From NCBI GenBank assembly GCA_947625755.1, contig CANQPJ010000014.1:1-50823 (forward strand): DNA of 50,823 bases, given 5' to 3'. This document shows positions 1 to 10,115 of this stretch, piece by piece (position 1 is the first letter of the stretch; each line of letters opens with the position of its first letter). This stretch comes from an uncultured Lachnospiraceae bacterium (GTDB lineage Bacteria; Bacillota; Clostridia; Lachnospirales; Lachnospiraceae). Both the position numbers and the translations under genes were made by a program. Below the pieces are notes generated by a model that was given only the letters and a program-made list of their open reading frames with translations, did not search any database and was not told the DNA's origin.

Positions 1-3000
1 ATCAGGAGTATGAAATCAAGCTAACTGGAACAGGCGGAAGCATTACAATCATTTTAAGAAAAGGTGATGTAGCAGGCGGCGGAGGCGGCGGTGAAACCCC
101 AACGCAGCCGGGTGTTGAAGACGGCACAGAAATTTTGAAGGGTACCCAGTTTACTCAAGATGATGTTGCTGCAAGTGATCAAGATATGACCGGCAAATGG
201 ATTGAGTATGGTGCTGATTCATGGACGAATAATGGAAATGGTTCTGTTACCGTATCAGTTCCTGCAAAAGATGGTGGAGATGATTGGTCAACACAGTTGA
301 AACAGAATAATGTTCAGCTGACACAGGGAAAATGGTACAAGATTACCTGTACAATTCAATCTAATGTTGCAAAACTTTTTGAAGTTCTGTTGCAGACAAA
401 TACAGATTATCGGGATTTGGTAAGACAGCAGGTATCAGTTACAGCAGGTGGGACGGAAACTTTTGAATATATTTACCACCATACAGAAGCTACAACCAAT
501 CAGGTTCTGTTTGGCATTATGATGGGATATATCGGTACTGCCAGTGCAGCTGCAACAGTAACTATCAGTGATGTCAGCATTACCGTGTATAATGAAGAGC
601 CGACAGCAGGCGGTGGCGGAGGCGACGGTTATCAGGCACCAAGCAGCGCAATCCTTTATAACCTGACTAATGGTAATCAGGATTATAAGGCAGTGATCAA
701 AGATGAAAATAATACATATGATGAGGGTGTAACACCATCTTACACACTCTATGTAAATGATGTTGAAGTAAAAAGCAATGTCACAGACCTTAACAATCTA
801 ACGATTAGTGCTGATGAAATGGCAGATGCGGGTCTGAAAGAAGGAATGAATACTTTTTCAGCAACAGTTACGGCAGACAAAGATGGAGAGTCAAAGACTT
901 CCGGAAAATCTTCGGCAACGACTTTCTACTATAAAGAAAATGAGGTAAACAGTTCTTACGATAATAAAGTGGCAAAGATTTTTGTTTCCACATCAAGAAC
1001 ATCAAGTACAAAGAATCATGATTTATATAACTCGACACAAAAGGAAAAGATAGCCGCAGGACTTGTTGCAACAAACGCTGACAACAGTGTCGAAAAAGTA
1101 GACAGCGGTTCTATCAAGTTGAGAGGAAATTCTACTGCACTGGCTGCAAAAAAGGCATATAACATTACCTTTGATAATGCGGTTGATTTGTTCGGATTTG
1201 GATTAGCGAAGAAGTACAGCCTGTTGGCAAATGCTTTTGACAAGACCCTGCTTCGAAACCAGATTGCCATGGATTTCCAGAGAGCTTTAGAGAAGGACAC
1301 AACTCCGGAACAGGTATATACAAGTAACTGTAAGACAGTAGATTTTTATCTGGATGGAAAATATATGGGAACCTATACTCTGATTGAATCTGTAGAAACA
1401 GGGGATAACAGAGTTGAGATTGATGATAATTATCTGGATGAGAACGATAACATTCAGGATGAAAACGACGGAAAAATGGGACCTAGTGGCATGCAGGTTC
1501 ATGATGCGCTCCTTGAAATTGCAAATGATATAAAAGATTTGCCAGACAGATACGATACAGAATCCTATTATTTTGAAACAGGCACAGACCATCAATATTT
1601 TGCAATTAACTCTCCTGCAAGAAACGAAAAATTAGGCAAGGGTTTTAAGGTCAATGATGGAAATAAACCGACATGGGTTAATGATGAAATCAAAGCATTT
1701 GTAGATGCGTTTGAAACTGCATTGGCAAGTCAGGAAGGGGACGCACAGACACGTCTAGATAAGATTGCAGAGTATATTGATGTGGATTCTTTTGTAGATT
1801 TCTATATCACTTCGGAATTCTTTAAGACAAAGGACATTGCTTTCAGTTCTACAAGATTTTACATTAAGGATGGCAAGATGTATGCCGGTCCGTTGTGGGA
1901 TTTGGATTTGTCCAGTGGTAATGCAAATGACGACAATGCGACTACCACAGATTTTTGGGCACAGAGACTGGTATGGTTCCAAAAACTGATGGCAAATGAC
2001 GCATTTAAGAAAAAGGTAAGTAATAAGTATCAATCCTTGCAGGAAACCATTAAAAAACTTTACAACGACGGTGGTACGGTGGATCAGGCTGTAAATGAGA
2101 TTGAATTATCAGCAAATGCAAACTATTCCGATAAAGCAGGATGGAATCTTGACACCAATTATGGCAGTTATAATGCGCAACCAATTGCTGGACATACATA
2201 TAAAGATTACATTACGGATTATAAGAACTGGTTAAAGGCAAGAAATGAATGGCTCTTATCCATGTTAGATTTTGAAGCAGATTATGAGACCAATGATAAT
2301 GGTGAGACTACAGAAGCATTGTTAGAGAATGAAAAAGAAGCAACCGGTGTTTCTGGTACTACATGGTATGATTATACCAATTACTTTAATGTATCTTCCA
2401 GTACGGATGAGGTGGATGCTGATTATGGTCCTAAGTTGGCATATGATGATAATCTTGAGACAAGATGGGGAACTGCTGCATCGGATAATCATTGGATACA
2501 GATTGATTTGGGAGCAACACGTGCAATCAGAGAAATTGATATTATCTGGGAGACAGCCAGCGCTGCAGGCTATACCATTGAGGGTTCTACAGACGGAGGT
2601 GTGTTTACACCGATTGCAGTGATAACAGGCAGAACAGAAGTAACTTATCCACAAAACAGATTGGATACAATTACATTTAATAATGATAAAGAGTATCAGT
2701 ACATACGAATCAACTGCCAGAGCAGGGCAACCGAATATGGATTCTCTATTCGTGAACTGGCAATCTATGGACCGGATGAACAGTTTGATGATGAAGTTGT
2801 GGATGACGGTGCCGGCGCACTTACAGCAGATAAGGCAGACCTTTCCGTAGAAGGATTCCAGATTCAGGCAAATGATGAGCATAATGATAGTTATGTCAAC
2901 TTCAGAACAGTCTGCAAGGCGCCGAATATCGGAGGAAGTATCAGCGCAGGCGGCAAACCATATACCGTAAGGGCATATGGAACCATTTATGCATTGGATT

Positions 3001-3515
3001 TCACCAATACATCCGGTGACCATAATAAAGATAATATTAAGGTATATCACACAATGCTGAAAGGGGACTTACAGGATATAGGAGACGGCGTTCAGGCGCA
3101 TCTTGGAGCAAATACGTTTGGTGGCAAGAACCGTACATACGGATATGAGGCTACCCCAATCGGTACAATCAACGGATGGGATCCTCTGGATGCAAACCAT
3201 ACTTATTATTCAAGAACCATGACAAATATGGACAAAAATATGGCAAATACCATCTATGTAAGGGCATTTGTTGTCACAGATGATAATCAGTTTATCTACA
3301 GCGAAGATACGGCAGAGATTTCCGTAGCAGAGATAGCAGATTATCTGTATGAGAACAGTATGTCAAAGAACGTTGTGGCACATGAATATCTGTTTAATAA
3401 CATTCTTCATAACACAATACTTCAGGAAGCAGGAAGTATGTATTGGAGAGAGCAAGCAAAAGAGTATGGCTGGAATGGAAGCCTTTATACACCACAGAAT
3501 TCTATGTTCTCGTAA
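1..3515 (+). CDS. CotH-kinase family exported protein with carbohydrate-binding and discoidin domains (5' end outside window)
   Basis: The reading frame is open from base 3 without a start, so the gene begins upstream; the TTG at 135 is internal. A Gly-rich linker near base 80 ends one module. Bases 130-600 resemble a CBM4/9-type beta-sandwich, followed by a second Gly-rich linker. Bases about 970-2270 match the CotH kinase fold: a KLRGNST-type motif near 1100 and GPLWDLDLSSGN at 1887-1922. Bases 2380-2790 read as an F5/8 type C (discoidin) domain, with WIQIDLG near 2495. The last 700 bases are unassigned and end in MFS, with no dockerin or sortase signal. CotH proteins are atypical extracellular kinases, known from spore coats and from clostridial surface or cellulosome proteins; with sugar-binding modules here, a cell-surface role is more likely than a coat role (inference). 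The next gene encodes a secreted glucanase, but each has its own control. Confidence 0.85.
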   Translation, partial: QEYEIKLTGTGGSITIILRKGDVAGGGGGGETPTQPGVEDGTEILKGTQFTQDDVAASDQDMTGKWIEYGADSWTNNGNGSVTVSVPAKDGGDDWSTQLKQNNVQLTQGKWYKITCTIQSNVAKLFEVLLQTNTDYRDLVRQQVSVTAGGTETFEYIYHHTEATTNQVLFGIMMGYIGTASAAATVTISDVSITVYNEEPTAGGGGGDGYQAPSSAILYNLTNGNQDYKAVIKDENNTYDEGVTPSYTLYVNDVEVKSNVTDLNNLTISADEMADAGLKEGMNTFSATVTADKDGESKTSGKSSATTFYYKENEVNSSYDNKVAKIFVSTSRTSSTKNHDLYNSTQKEKIAAGLVATNADNSVEKVDSGSIKLRGNSTALAAKKAYNITFDNAVDLFGFGLAKKYSLLANAFDKTLLRNQIAMDFQRALEKDTTPEQVYTSNCKTVDFYLDGKYMGTYTLIESVETGDNRVEIDDNYLDENDNIQDENDGKMGPSGMQVHDALLEIANDIKDLPDRYDTESYYFETGTDHQYFAINSPARNEKLGKGFKVNDGNKPTWVNDEIKAFVDAFETALASQEGDAQTRLDKIAEYIDVDSFVDFYITSEFFKTKDIAFSSTRFYIKDGKMYAGPLWDLDLSSGNANDDNATTTDFWAQRLVWFQKLMANDAFKKKVSNKYQSLQETIKKLYNDGGTVDQAVNEIELSANANYSDKAGWNLDTNYGSYNAQPIAGHTYKDYITDYKNWLKARNEWLLSMLDFEADYETNDNGETTEALLENEKEATGVSGTTWYDYTNYFNVSSSTDEVDADYGPKLAYDDNLETRWGTAASDNHWIQIDLGATRAIREIDIIWETASAAGYTIEGSTDGGVFTPIAVITGRTEVTYPQNRLDTITFNNDKEYQYIRINCQSRATEYGFSIRELAIYGPDEQFDDEVVDDGAGALTADKADLSVEGFQIQANDEHNDSYVNFRTVCKAPNIGGSISAGGKPYTVRAYGTIYALDFTNTSGDHNKDNIKVYHTMLKGDLQDIGDGVQAHLGANTFGGKNRTYGYEATPIGTINGWDPLDANHTYYSRTMTNMDKNMANTIYVRAFVVTDDNQFIYSEDTAEISVAEIADYLYENSMSKNVVAHEYLFNNILHNTILQEAGSMYWREQAKEYGWNGSLYTPQNSMFS

Positions 3516-3592
3516 AAAGTGAATGGTATAAATTTATAAATTAAATTGATAAAAAAGGCTCTTTGACAAGAGCGGGGGTAAAAAGAATACAG

Positions 3593-3630
3593 ACACAGTT
3601 GTGAAACATTCTTCACAACTGTGTTTTCTT
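3593..3630 (+). terminator. Rho-independent terminator after the CotH gene
   Basis: A perfect 13-bp stem (3593-3605 pairing with 3612-3624) with a 6-nt loop is followed by a T-rich run. It lies 78 bases after the CotH stop. Confidence 0.85.
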
Positions 3631-3910
3631 GTATAGGGTAAATACTTATCCACACCGCAGGAGTATGGATGGGGAGGAGCAGTCCAGCCATAAAAAAGTT
3701 GTACAGCCGGGTAAAAAAACAAAAAATATTTTTACTAAAAAACATACCGTAATAAAAAAAGAACGAAAAATATTTTTATTAAAAAATGTACCTTTTATAA
3801 AAAAACAAATCTTTTTTGAAAAATTTTTATAGTGTATAACAATAGCGTTGTGAGTTGAAACACTATGTGCGAATAAAAATTTTCAAGTAACAAAAAAACA
3901 GGAGGAATTT
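3631..3910 (+). other. AT-rich leader of the GH64 gene
   Basis: This stretch holds long A and T runs and no credible gene; a 67-codon Lys-rich frame here has no ribosome binding site. A strong site (AGGAGG at about 3900) precedes the ATG at 3911. I could not find a well-spaced promoter; the best boxes, TTGAAA at 3816 and TATAAC at 3835, are only 13 bp apart. Confidence 0.5.
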
Positions 3911-6418
3911 ATGAAAGGGAAATTTTTTAAGAAAATTTTAGCTTCGGTATTGGCAATCGCTCTGTGTGTAACAGGAATGAGCATTGCCGGCACAAAAGAC
4001 ACAAAGGCAGCTGCAAATGTAGGCAGCGCGGCAGATTACACAGTAACAGCAGAGGATATTTCCTCTGACACAACGAAATTAACATTCAATGCGACAAATT
4101 ATGCAGCTTATGCTATCGTTCATTACAAGGTAAATGACGGCAGTCAGCAGAATGTCGGAATGAATGGAAGCGACAGAAATTATACATATAATATTAATGG
4201 ATTGAAAAAGGGCGATAAAATAACATGCTCTTTTACATATAACAAAGGTGGTCTTCAGTATGACACAGAAGAGATGACATATGTTACGGGCAAACAGACT
4301 AGCGTGGATGCAGGTATTGAAGCACCTTTTGGTCTGGTGGTAAACAGTCCGAGAAATAACACCGTCAGTGTAGTATGGGGACGTGGAAAAATCGATACAT
4401 ATAATGTTTATATTGACAATAACCTTGTAGGAAATGGATTGGCATGTGGATATTATGAGTTTGATAATGTTGCATCAGGAAATCACACGGTAAGTGTTAC
4501 AACTGTTTCCGGCTCCAGTGAGTCTGCTAAAACATCATTAAATGTAACAGTAGCAGGTCAGACGCAGGTTGCACCAACTACTACAACAAAAAAAGCTGAA
4601 ACAGGTGTTGTGTACATTTATCAGGACATCAATTATGGTGGAAGAGTTGCTGCATTAAATGAAGGAAGATATAACCTTGCAGCACTTGAAGCAAAAGGAT
4701 TTAGAGACAATGACCTTTCTTCATTAAAAGTACAAAACGGATATGAAGCAGTGCTTTATGCTGATGATAATTTCCAAGGTGAGACAAGAACGATTACATC
4801 AGATACATCTTGGATTGGCGGAGATTATAATGATGTAATGTCATCTATTGTTGTACAGAAGAAAACTACACCAACTACAGCAAAACCGACAACACAGGCG
4901 CCAACTACAACAAAAGCGCCGGCAACAACAAAAGCGCCAAGTGTTGATTCAAACATTCCACAGCCATTTGGTTTGGTAGTAAGCAACCCGGCAGCAGGAA
5001 CAATCGGTGTTGTGTGGGGAAGAGGAAGCATTGATTCATACAATGTATATATAGACGGTAAGCAGGTTGCATCAAAGGTAGGATGCGCATATTATACATA
5101 TTCAGGATATGAGGCAGGAAACCACACAGTCGCTGTTACAACTGTTTCCGGTGACAGAGAGTCAGAACCTGCTACAATGACAGTCAATGTGGCAACAGGC
5201 GGAAGTCAGGAACCAACCACACAGAAGCCGGTAGAGAAGCCAACCATACCGGACAGTGGAAATGTTGGAACAGACATACCACAGCTTAGAACAGATATTC
5301 CGGTAAGAAGCGACAGAATGTTCTTACAGTTAAACAATAAGACAAATGGCAAATACAGAGATGACCAGATTTATTGGATTGTTATCGGCAGAGACAAAGA
5401 TCATCAGATTTGCTATCTGGATGCGCAAGGTAATTTAGTAAAAGCCAGTGCCGCATTAAACACGATTGAAAAGAATGGCAGAAAATGTGCAAACATTGCT
5501 CATTCATTAGCAGAAGCAAGCTATGTTTACCTTCCGGACATTGAATCAGGAAGAATGTATTTAAGTTACGGTGAACCGGTTTACATTACATTCAACAATG
5601 ATGCAGCTGGAAATGTAGGATATGCAGGACCGGATCTTAACAATCCTTCAGACCCTAACAGTGATGTATTATTTGAATTTGCAGAGTTTACAGTAACAAA
5701 TAAGGAATACTGGGGAAATACAACAAGAGTTGACTTTTTCAGCTTCCCGGTTGTAACAAGATTAGTTGGACAGGGTGGATTTGATAACAGACCTGGTGAT
5801 TATGATGTATATGATAAGACAGTAGGTGATGTTGGAACAAGAGATGAAATCTTTGCAGCTTACAAAGCATCTGCTCCGTCAGAATGGCAGACATTGGTAA
5901 ACAATGATAGAATTATGGCTCCATGCAAGAGTACATTTAATGAAGGTCAGATATATGGAAACTACTTTGATGCATATATTAATGAATTCTGGAACAAGTA
6001 TTCTAATGAGACATTAGTATTCAAGTGTGATGCAGGTACATTCCGTGGAAAAGTAAATGGCGACCATATGACATTTACAAAGGATGGCGACAACGGAACA
6101 TATAATGTTTACAAACCAACCACACAGGATGTATTGGAAGGAAAGGGCAACTTTAACAGAGGAAACTCAACAGAGTTAGTGATAGAAGCCCAGCTTTGCG
6201 CAGCATTCAACAGAGGTGTTGCTACAGACCCTGCAAACTATCAGAATCCAAGCGCATATTATAAGAATAATACATACAATTATTATTCAGCATTTTTACA
6301 TCAGCATTCGGTAAACAATTTATCCTATGGATTCTGCTATGATGATGTAAATGACCAAAGTACACTTCTTCATTATACAAATCCTACAGCTCTTGTACTT
6401 GATTTGAAGTGGAACTAA
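3911..6418 (+). CDS. Secreted multidomain beta-1,3-glucanase, GH64, with CBM56 and beta/gamma-crystallin modules
   Basis: Predicted to hydrolyse beta-1,3-glucan (laminarin, curdlan, yeast or fungal wall) outside the cell; GH64 enzymes release mainly laminaripentaose. A signal peptide with a Lys-rich start and hydrophobic core covers residues 1-32. Residues 35-130 resemble CBM56, a beta-1,3-glucan binder (VHYKVNDGSQQNVGM). Two near-identical Fn3-like modules (about 135-215 and 350-430, each with VVWGRG) flank a beta/gamma-crystallin domain (231-317) and Thr-rich linkers. Residues about 450-835 form the GH64 domain. E592 and D608 are 16 apart, the spacing of the catalytic Glu/Asp pair known in Streptomyces laminaripentaose-producing glucanase, in the TTRVDFFSFP context. 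The end (YGFCYDDV, then ALVLDL) is typical of the family. A terminator follows, so the gene is probably transcribed alone. No wall anchor is seen. Confidence 0.88.
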   Translation: MKGKFFKKILASVLAIALCVTGMSIAGTKDTKAAANVGSAADYTVTAEDISSDTTKLTFNATNYAAYAIVHYKVNDGSQQNVGMNGSDRNYTYNINGLKKGDKITCSFTYNKGGLQYDTEEMTYVTGKQTSVDAGIEAPFGLVVNSPRNNTVSVVWGRGKIDTYNVYIDNNLVGNGLACGYYEFDNVASGNHTVSVTTVSGSSESAKTSLNVTVAGQTQVAPTTTTKKAETGVVYIYQDINYGGRVAALNEGRYNLAALEAKGFRDNDLSSLKVQNGYEAVLYADDNFQGETRTITSDTSWIGGDYNDVMSSIVVQKKTTPTTAKPTTQAPTTTKAPATTKAPSVDSNIPQPFGLVVSNPAAGTIGVVWGRGSIDSYNVYIDGKQVASKVGCAYYTYSGYEAGNHTVAVTTVSGDRESEPATMTVNVATGGSQEPTTQKPVEKPTIPDSGNVGTDIPQLRTDIPVRSDRMFLQLNNKTNGKYRDDQIYWIVIGRDKDHQICYLDAQGNLVKASAALNTIEKNGRKCANIAHSLAEASYVYLPDIESGRMYLSYGEPVYITFNNDAAGNVGYAGPDLNNPSDPNSDVLFEFAEFTVTNKEYWGNTTRVDFFSFPVVTRLVGQGGFDNRPGDYDVYDKTVGDVGTRDEIFAAYKASAPSEWQTLVNNDRIMAPCKSTFNEGQIYGNYFDAYINEFWNKYSNETLVFKCDAGTFRGKVNGDHMTFTKDGDNGTYNVYKPTTQDVLEGKGNFNRGNSTELVIEAQLCAAFNRGVATDPANYQNPSAYYKNNTYNYYSAFLHQHSVNNLSYGFCYDDVNDQSTLLHYTNPTALVLDLKWN

Positions 6419-6462
6419 ATGAGAAATTTATAAATTTTCAAAGTTTTTCTCTATAAATTATG

Positions 6463-6506
6463 AAAGCGTCCCAAAGACCGAAAGGTTTTTGCGGGCGCTT
6501 TTTTTT
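6463..6506 (+). terminator. Terminator after the GH64 gene
   Basis: An imperfect GC-rich hairpin whose outer arms are AAAGCG at 6463 and CGCTTT ending near 6501, with inner pairing of ACC and GGT, leads into eight T. Confidence 0.75.
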
Positions 6507-6544
6507 GGATAGAATGTAAAATCAGACACAGAACAATGGAAATG

Positions 6545-6553
6545 TGTTATACT
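6545..6553 (+). promoter_or_regulatory. Extended -10 promoter of dnaE
   Basis: TGTTATACT (TG at 6545-6546, TATACT at 6548-6553) lies 53 bases before the dnaE ATG. No good -35 is visible, which is common for extended -10 promoters. Confidence 0.5.
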
Positions 6554-6605
6554 ATATAAAGTTAATATTCAATTATTTTTGTTTTATATCACAGAAGGTA
6601 TTATT

Positions 6606-9600
6606 ATGGCGTTTACACATTTACATGTCCACACGGAATATAGTTTGTTGGACGGTTCCAGTAAAATTAAAGAAATAACAAAGAGGGCAAAAGAGCTGGG
6701 AATGGACAGCCTTGCAATTACAGACCATGGTGTTATGTATGGAGCGATTGATTTTTACCGTGCGGCTTTGGCGAATGGTGTTAAACCGATTATCGGATGC
6801 GAGGTGTATGTGGCTCCGGGTTCCCGTTTTGATAAGGAGGCAAATGCAGGTGAGGATAGATATTATCACCTTATTTTGCTTGCAGAAAATAACAAAGGGT
6901 ATCAGAATCTTTGCCGTATTGTGTCAAAGGGGTTTGTCGAAGGATTTTATTATAAACCGAGAGTAGATTATGAGGTTCTGAAAGAGTTTTCAGAAGGTAT
7001 AATTTGTCTTAGCGCCTGTCTGGCTGGAGAGGTGCAGAGATTCCTTGCCAAAGGGGAGTACGAACAGGCAAAGGAAGCGGCAGCGCGCTATATAGATATT
7101 TATGGCAAAGAGAACTATTTTCTGGAATTGCAGGACCATGGGATACCGGTGCAGAAAACGGTAAATCAGTCACTGTTGCGGTTAAGTCAGGAACTGGGTG
7201 TGGAACTGGTGTGTACCAATGATGTTCATTATACATATGAAGATGATACAGAAGCGCATGATATTCTTTTATGTATTCAGACTGGTAAGAAAAAATCAGA
7301 TGAGGATAGAATGCGTTATGAGGAAGGAAAATTTTATTTAAAATCCGAAGAGGAAATGGCGTCCCTATTTCCGTATGCCCCGCAGGCTTTGGAGAATACG
7401 CATAAGATTGCCGAACGTTGTAATGTCAGCTTTGAATTTGGTGTGACAAAACTTCCTAATTATGAAGTGCCGGAAGGCTACACAGCTTGGAGTTATTTAA
7501 AAGAACTGTGCGAAAAGGGCTTATATAACAGGTATCCGGTTGTTCGTGGAGAAGAGGATGCCTCCTGCAGCTTTACAAAGGAAGAGTTAGAGGAACGACT
7601 GTATTATGAATTAAACATAATTAAAGATATGGGTTACATAGAGTATTTCCTGATTGTCTGGGATTTTATTCACTATGCAAAATCGAATGGGATTGCTGTA
7701 GGACCGGGGCGGGGTTCGGCAGCCGGCAGTATTGCCTCATATTGTCTGGAAATTACGGATATTGACCCAATGAGATACAATCTGCTCTTTGAGCGTTTTC
7801 TGAATCCGGAGCGTGTATCCATGCCCGATATTGATGTGGATTTTTGTATTGAGAGACGACAGGAAGTCATTGATTATGTAGGGAGAAAGTATGGAAAGGA
7901 CCATGTAGCGCAGATTGTAACGTTTGGTACACTGAAGGCAAAAGGTGTTGTGCGGGATGTGGGGCGTGTATTGGATATGCCATATGCCCAGTGCGACAGC
8001 ATTGCAAAGATGATTCCAAATGATTTGAATATGACATTAGAGAAAGCATTAAAACAAAACAGAGAATTGAAGGAACTTTATGATACAGATGACGAGGTGA
8101 AGAATTTAATTGATATGTCCATGAGGCTGGAAGGGCTGCCGCGCCATGCGTCCATGCATGCAGCCGGGGTGGTTATATGCGCAAAGCCGGTGGACGAGTA
8201 TGTCCCATTGTCAAGGGCAGCCGACGGTTCTATTACAACCCAGTATATAATGACGACTTTGGAAGAGTTGGGACTGCTGAAGATGGATTTTCTGGGACTT
8301 CGGAATTTGACGGTTATCCGAAATACCCAGAGTCATATCAGGAAAAACAGAGGTATTGAGTTAGATTTAGATAAAATAGATTATAATGACAAAAAAGTTT
8401 TAGATTATATTGGCACAGGAAATACGGAAGGTATTTTCCAGTTAGAAAGCGGTGGAATGAAAAACTTTATGAAAGAGCTGAAGCCACAGAGTCTGGAAGA
8501 TATTATTGCGGGGATTTCCCTGTACCGTCCGGGACCGATGGACTTTATTCCAAAATATATCGAAGGAAAAAATAATATTGACAGTGTTACATATGATTGT
8601 CCGCAGCTGGAACCGATTCTGGAGCCTACTTACGGTTGTATTGTATATCAGGAACAGGTTATGCAGATTGTCCGTGATTTGGCTGGATATACACTGGGCA
8701 GAAGTGATTTATTGCGCCGTGCCATGTCAAAGAAAAAGGCAGACGTTATGGCAAAGGAACGTCAGAAGTTTGTATATGGCGATGAGACAGAGGGGGTAAA
8801 AGGCTGCGTCAATAATGGTATCAGTGAAGAAATTGCAAATAAGATTTATGATGAGATGATAGATTTTGCAAAGTATGCTTTTAATAAATCCCATGCTGCC
8901 GCATATGCAGTGGTTGCCTATCAGACCGCTTATTTAAAGTATTACTATACAGAGGAATTTATGGCGGCAATGCTTACCTCTGTCATGGACACAATCGGCA
9001 AAGTATCGGAGTATGTCTATTCCTGTCGCGCGATGGGAATTAAAATTTTACCACCGGATATTAATGAGGGAGAAAGTGGATTTTCGGCAGGCAATCATTG
9101 TATCCGTTATGGACTTACCGCTATTAAGAGTGTGGGAAAGGCAGTTATTGACAATATTGTTGCAGAGCGGGAAGCTCACGGTAAATATAAAGATTTAGAA
9201 GATTTTATTACCAGAACAGCAGGGTTTGGAATCAATAAGAGAGCCATAGAGAATTTTATAAAAGCGGGCGCTTTTGACTCTCTGGGCGCGACCAGAAAGC
9301 AGATGATGATGGTTTATGTTCAAATTATGGACAGTTTAAATCAGGATAAAAAGGAAGCTATGGCAGGACAGACCACATTGCTGGACTTTATAGGTGAGGA
9401 GGAAAAGGAGACCTATAAGGTACAAATGCCGGATGTGGGAGAATACGATATTGATCAGAAACTGGAATTTGAGAAAGAAATTATTGGAATCTATGCCAGC
9501 GGGCATCCGCTGCAGGATCAGGAAGGCAAGTGGCGTAGAGTGATAACCAATATGACTTCGGATTTTGCGGAACCGGAGGAGGGCGAGGAAGCCAAGGTAG

Positions 9601-10091
9601 AGGATAAATCAAAGGTCACGGTGGGCGGCATTATTAGTACGGTTACAAGAAAATTTACGAAAAATGGCGCGCAAATGGCATTTATTACTTTGGAAGATTT
9701 GGTTGGAACCATTGAGGTTATTGTTTTCCCAAGGCAGTTTGAGCGCAACAGACATCTGCTCGTGGAAGGAAAGAAAATTTTTGTGGACGGAGAGGCGAAT
9801 ATCGAGGAAAATGCGGCAGGAAAGATTATCGCAAATCAAATCAGGGAATTTGATGACGTACCGTCTGAATTATGGATTGCCTTCAAAGATAAAGAAGACT
9901 ATTTACAGAAGAACGCTCAAATTATGCAGATACTGGCTGACAACAGAGGAAATGACAAGGTAGTGATTGTGCTGGCAAAAGAACGCCAGAGAAAAATGAT
10001 GCCGGTTCAGTATTCTGTCAGTATCACTCCGGGGCTGATAGAATTGATACAAGAAAAATGCGGGAAAGATTTTGTAAAGGTCAGAGATTAA
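6606..10091 (+). CDS. dnaE: DNA polymerase III subunit alpha, DnaE type
   Basis: This is a replicative polymerase catalytic subunit of the DnaE (not PolC) type, 1161 residues, full length for the family. The N-terminal PHP domain starts HLHVHTEYSLLDG. The palm carries GPGRGSAAGS near residue 367 and the metal-binding PDIDVDF, with catalytic D408 and D410. An OB-fold near residues 1000-1070 (VTVGGIISTVTRKF) precedes the C-terminal end. The frame extends nine codons upstream of the chosen ATG. I chose 6606 because AGAAGG lies seven bases before it and the product then begins MAFTHLHVH, as in relatives. In Firmicutes that also have PolC, DnaE extends primers on the lagging strand; whether PolC is present here cannot be seen. 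The RNA methyltransferase gene follows 24 bases later, probably in the same transcript. Confidence 0.96.
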   Translation: MAFTHLHVHTEYSLLDGSSKIKEITKRAKELGMDSLAITDHGVMYGAIDFYRAALANGVKPIIGCEVYVAPGSRFDKEANAGEDRYYHLILLAENNKGYQNLCRIVSKGFVEGFYYKPRVDYEVLKEFSEGIICLSACLAGEVQRFLAKGEYEQAKEAAARYIDIYGKENYFLELQDHGIPVQKTVNQSLLRLSQELGVELVCTNDVHYTYEDDTEAHDILLCIQTGKKKSDEDRMRYEEGKFYLKSEEEMASLFPYAPQALENTHKIAERCNVSFEFGVTKLPNYEVPEGYTAWSYLKELCEKGLYNRYPVVRGEEDASCSFTKEELEERLYYELNIIKDMGYIEYFLIVWDFIHYAKSNGIAVGPGRGSAAGSIASYCLEITDIDPMRYNLLFERFLNPERVSMPDIDVDFCIERRQEVIDYVGRKYGKDHVAQIVTFGTLKAKGVVRDVGRVLDMPYAQCDSIAKMIPNDLNMTLEKALKQNRELKELYDTDDEVKNLIDMSMRLEGLPRHASMHAAGVVICAKPVDEYVPLSRAADGSITTQYIMTTLEELGLLKMDFLGLRNLTVIRNTQSHIRKNRGIELDLDKIDYNDKKVLDYIGTGNTEGIFQLESGGMKNFMKELKPQSLEDIIAGISLYRPGPMDFIPKYIEGKNNIDSVTYDCPQLEPILEPTYGCIVYQEQVMQIVRDLAGYTLGRSDLLRRAMSKKKADVMAKERQKFVYGDETEGVKGCVNNGISEEIANKIYDEMIDFAKYAFNKSHAAAYAVVAYQTAYLKYYYTEEFMAAMLTSVMDTIGKVSEYVYSCRAMGIKILPPDINEGESGFSAGNHCIRYGLTAIKSVGKAVIDNIVAEREAHGKYKDLEDFITRTAGFGINKRAIENFIKAGAFDSLGATRKQMMMVYVQIMDSLNQDKKEAMAGQTTLLDFIGEEEKETYKVQMPDVGEYDIDQKLEFEKEIIGIYASGHPLQDQEGKWRRVITNMTSDFAEPEEGEEAKVEDKSKVTVGGIISTVTRKFTKNGAQMAFITLEDLVGTIEVIVFPRQFERNRHLLVEGKKIFVDGEANIEENAAGKIIANQIREFDDVPSELWIAFKDKEDYLQKNAQIMQILADNRGNDKVVIVLAKERQRKMMPVQYSVSITPGLIELIQEKCGKDFVKVRD

Positions 10092-10115
10092 ATTTAGCAA
10101 AGGTATTTAGGAAAT

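Noticed and set aside
2322-3050. 242-codon open frame on the minus strand inside the CotH-protein gene
   Set aside because: It mirrors the coding frame of a clear discoidin domain, is Cys/Ile-rich without family features, and has no ribosome binding site.
3629-3832. 67-codon Lys-rich frame upstream of the GH64 gene
   Set aside because: It consists of A-run translation with no ribosome binding site and starts within the flank of a terminator.
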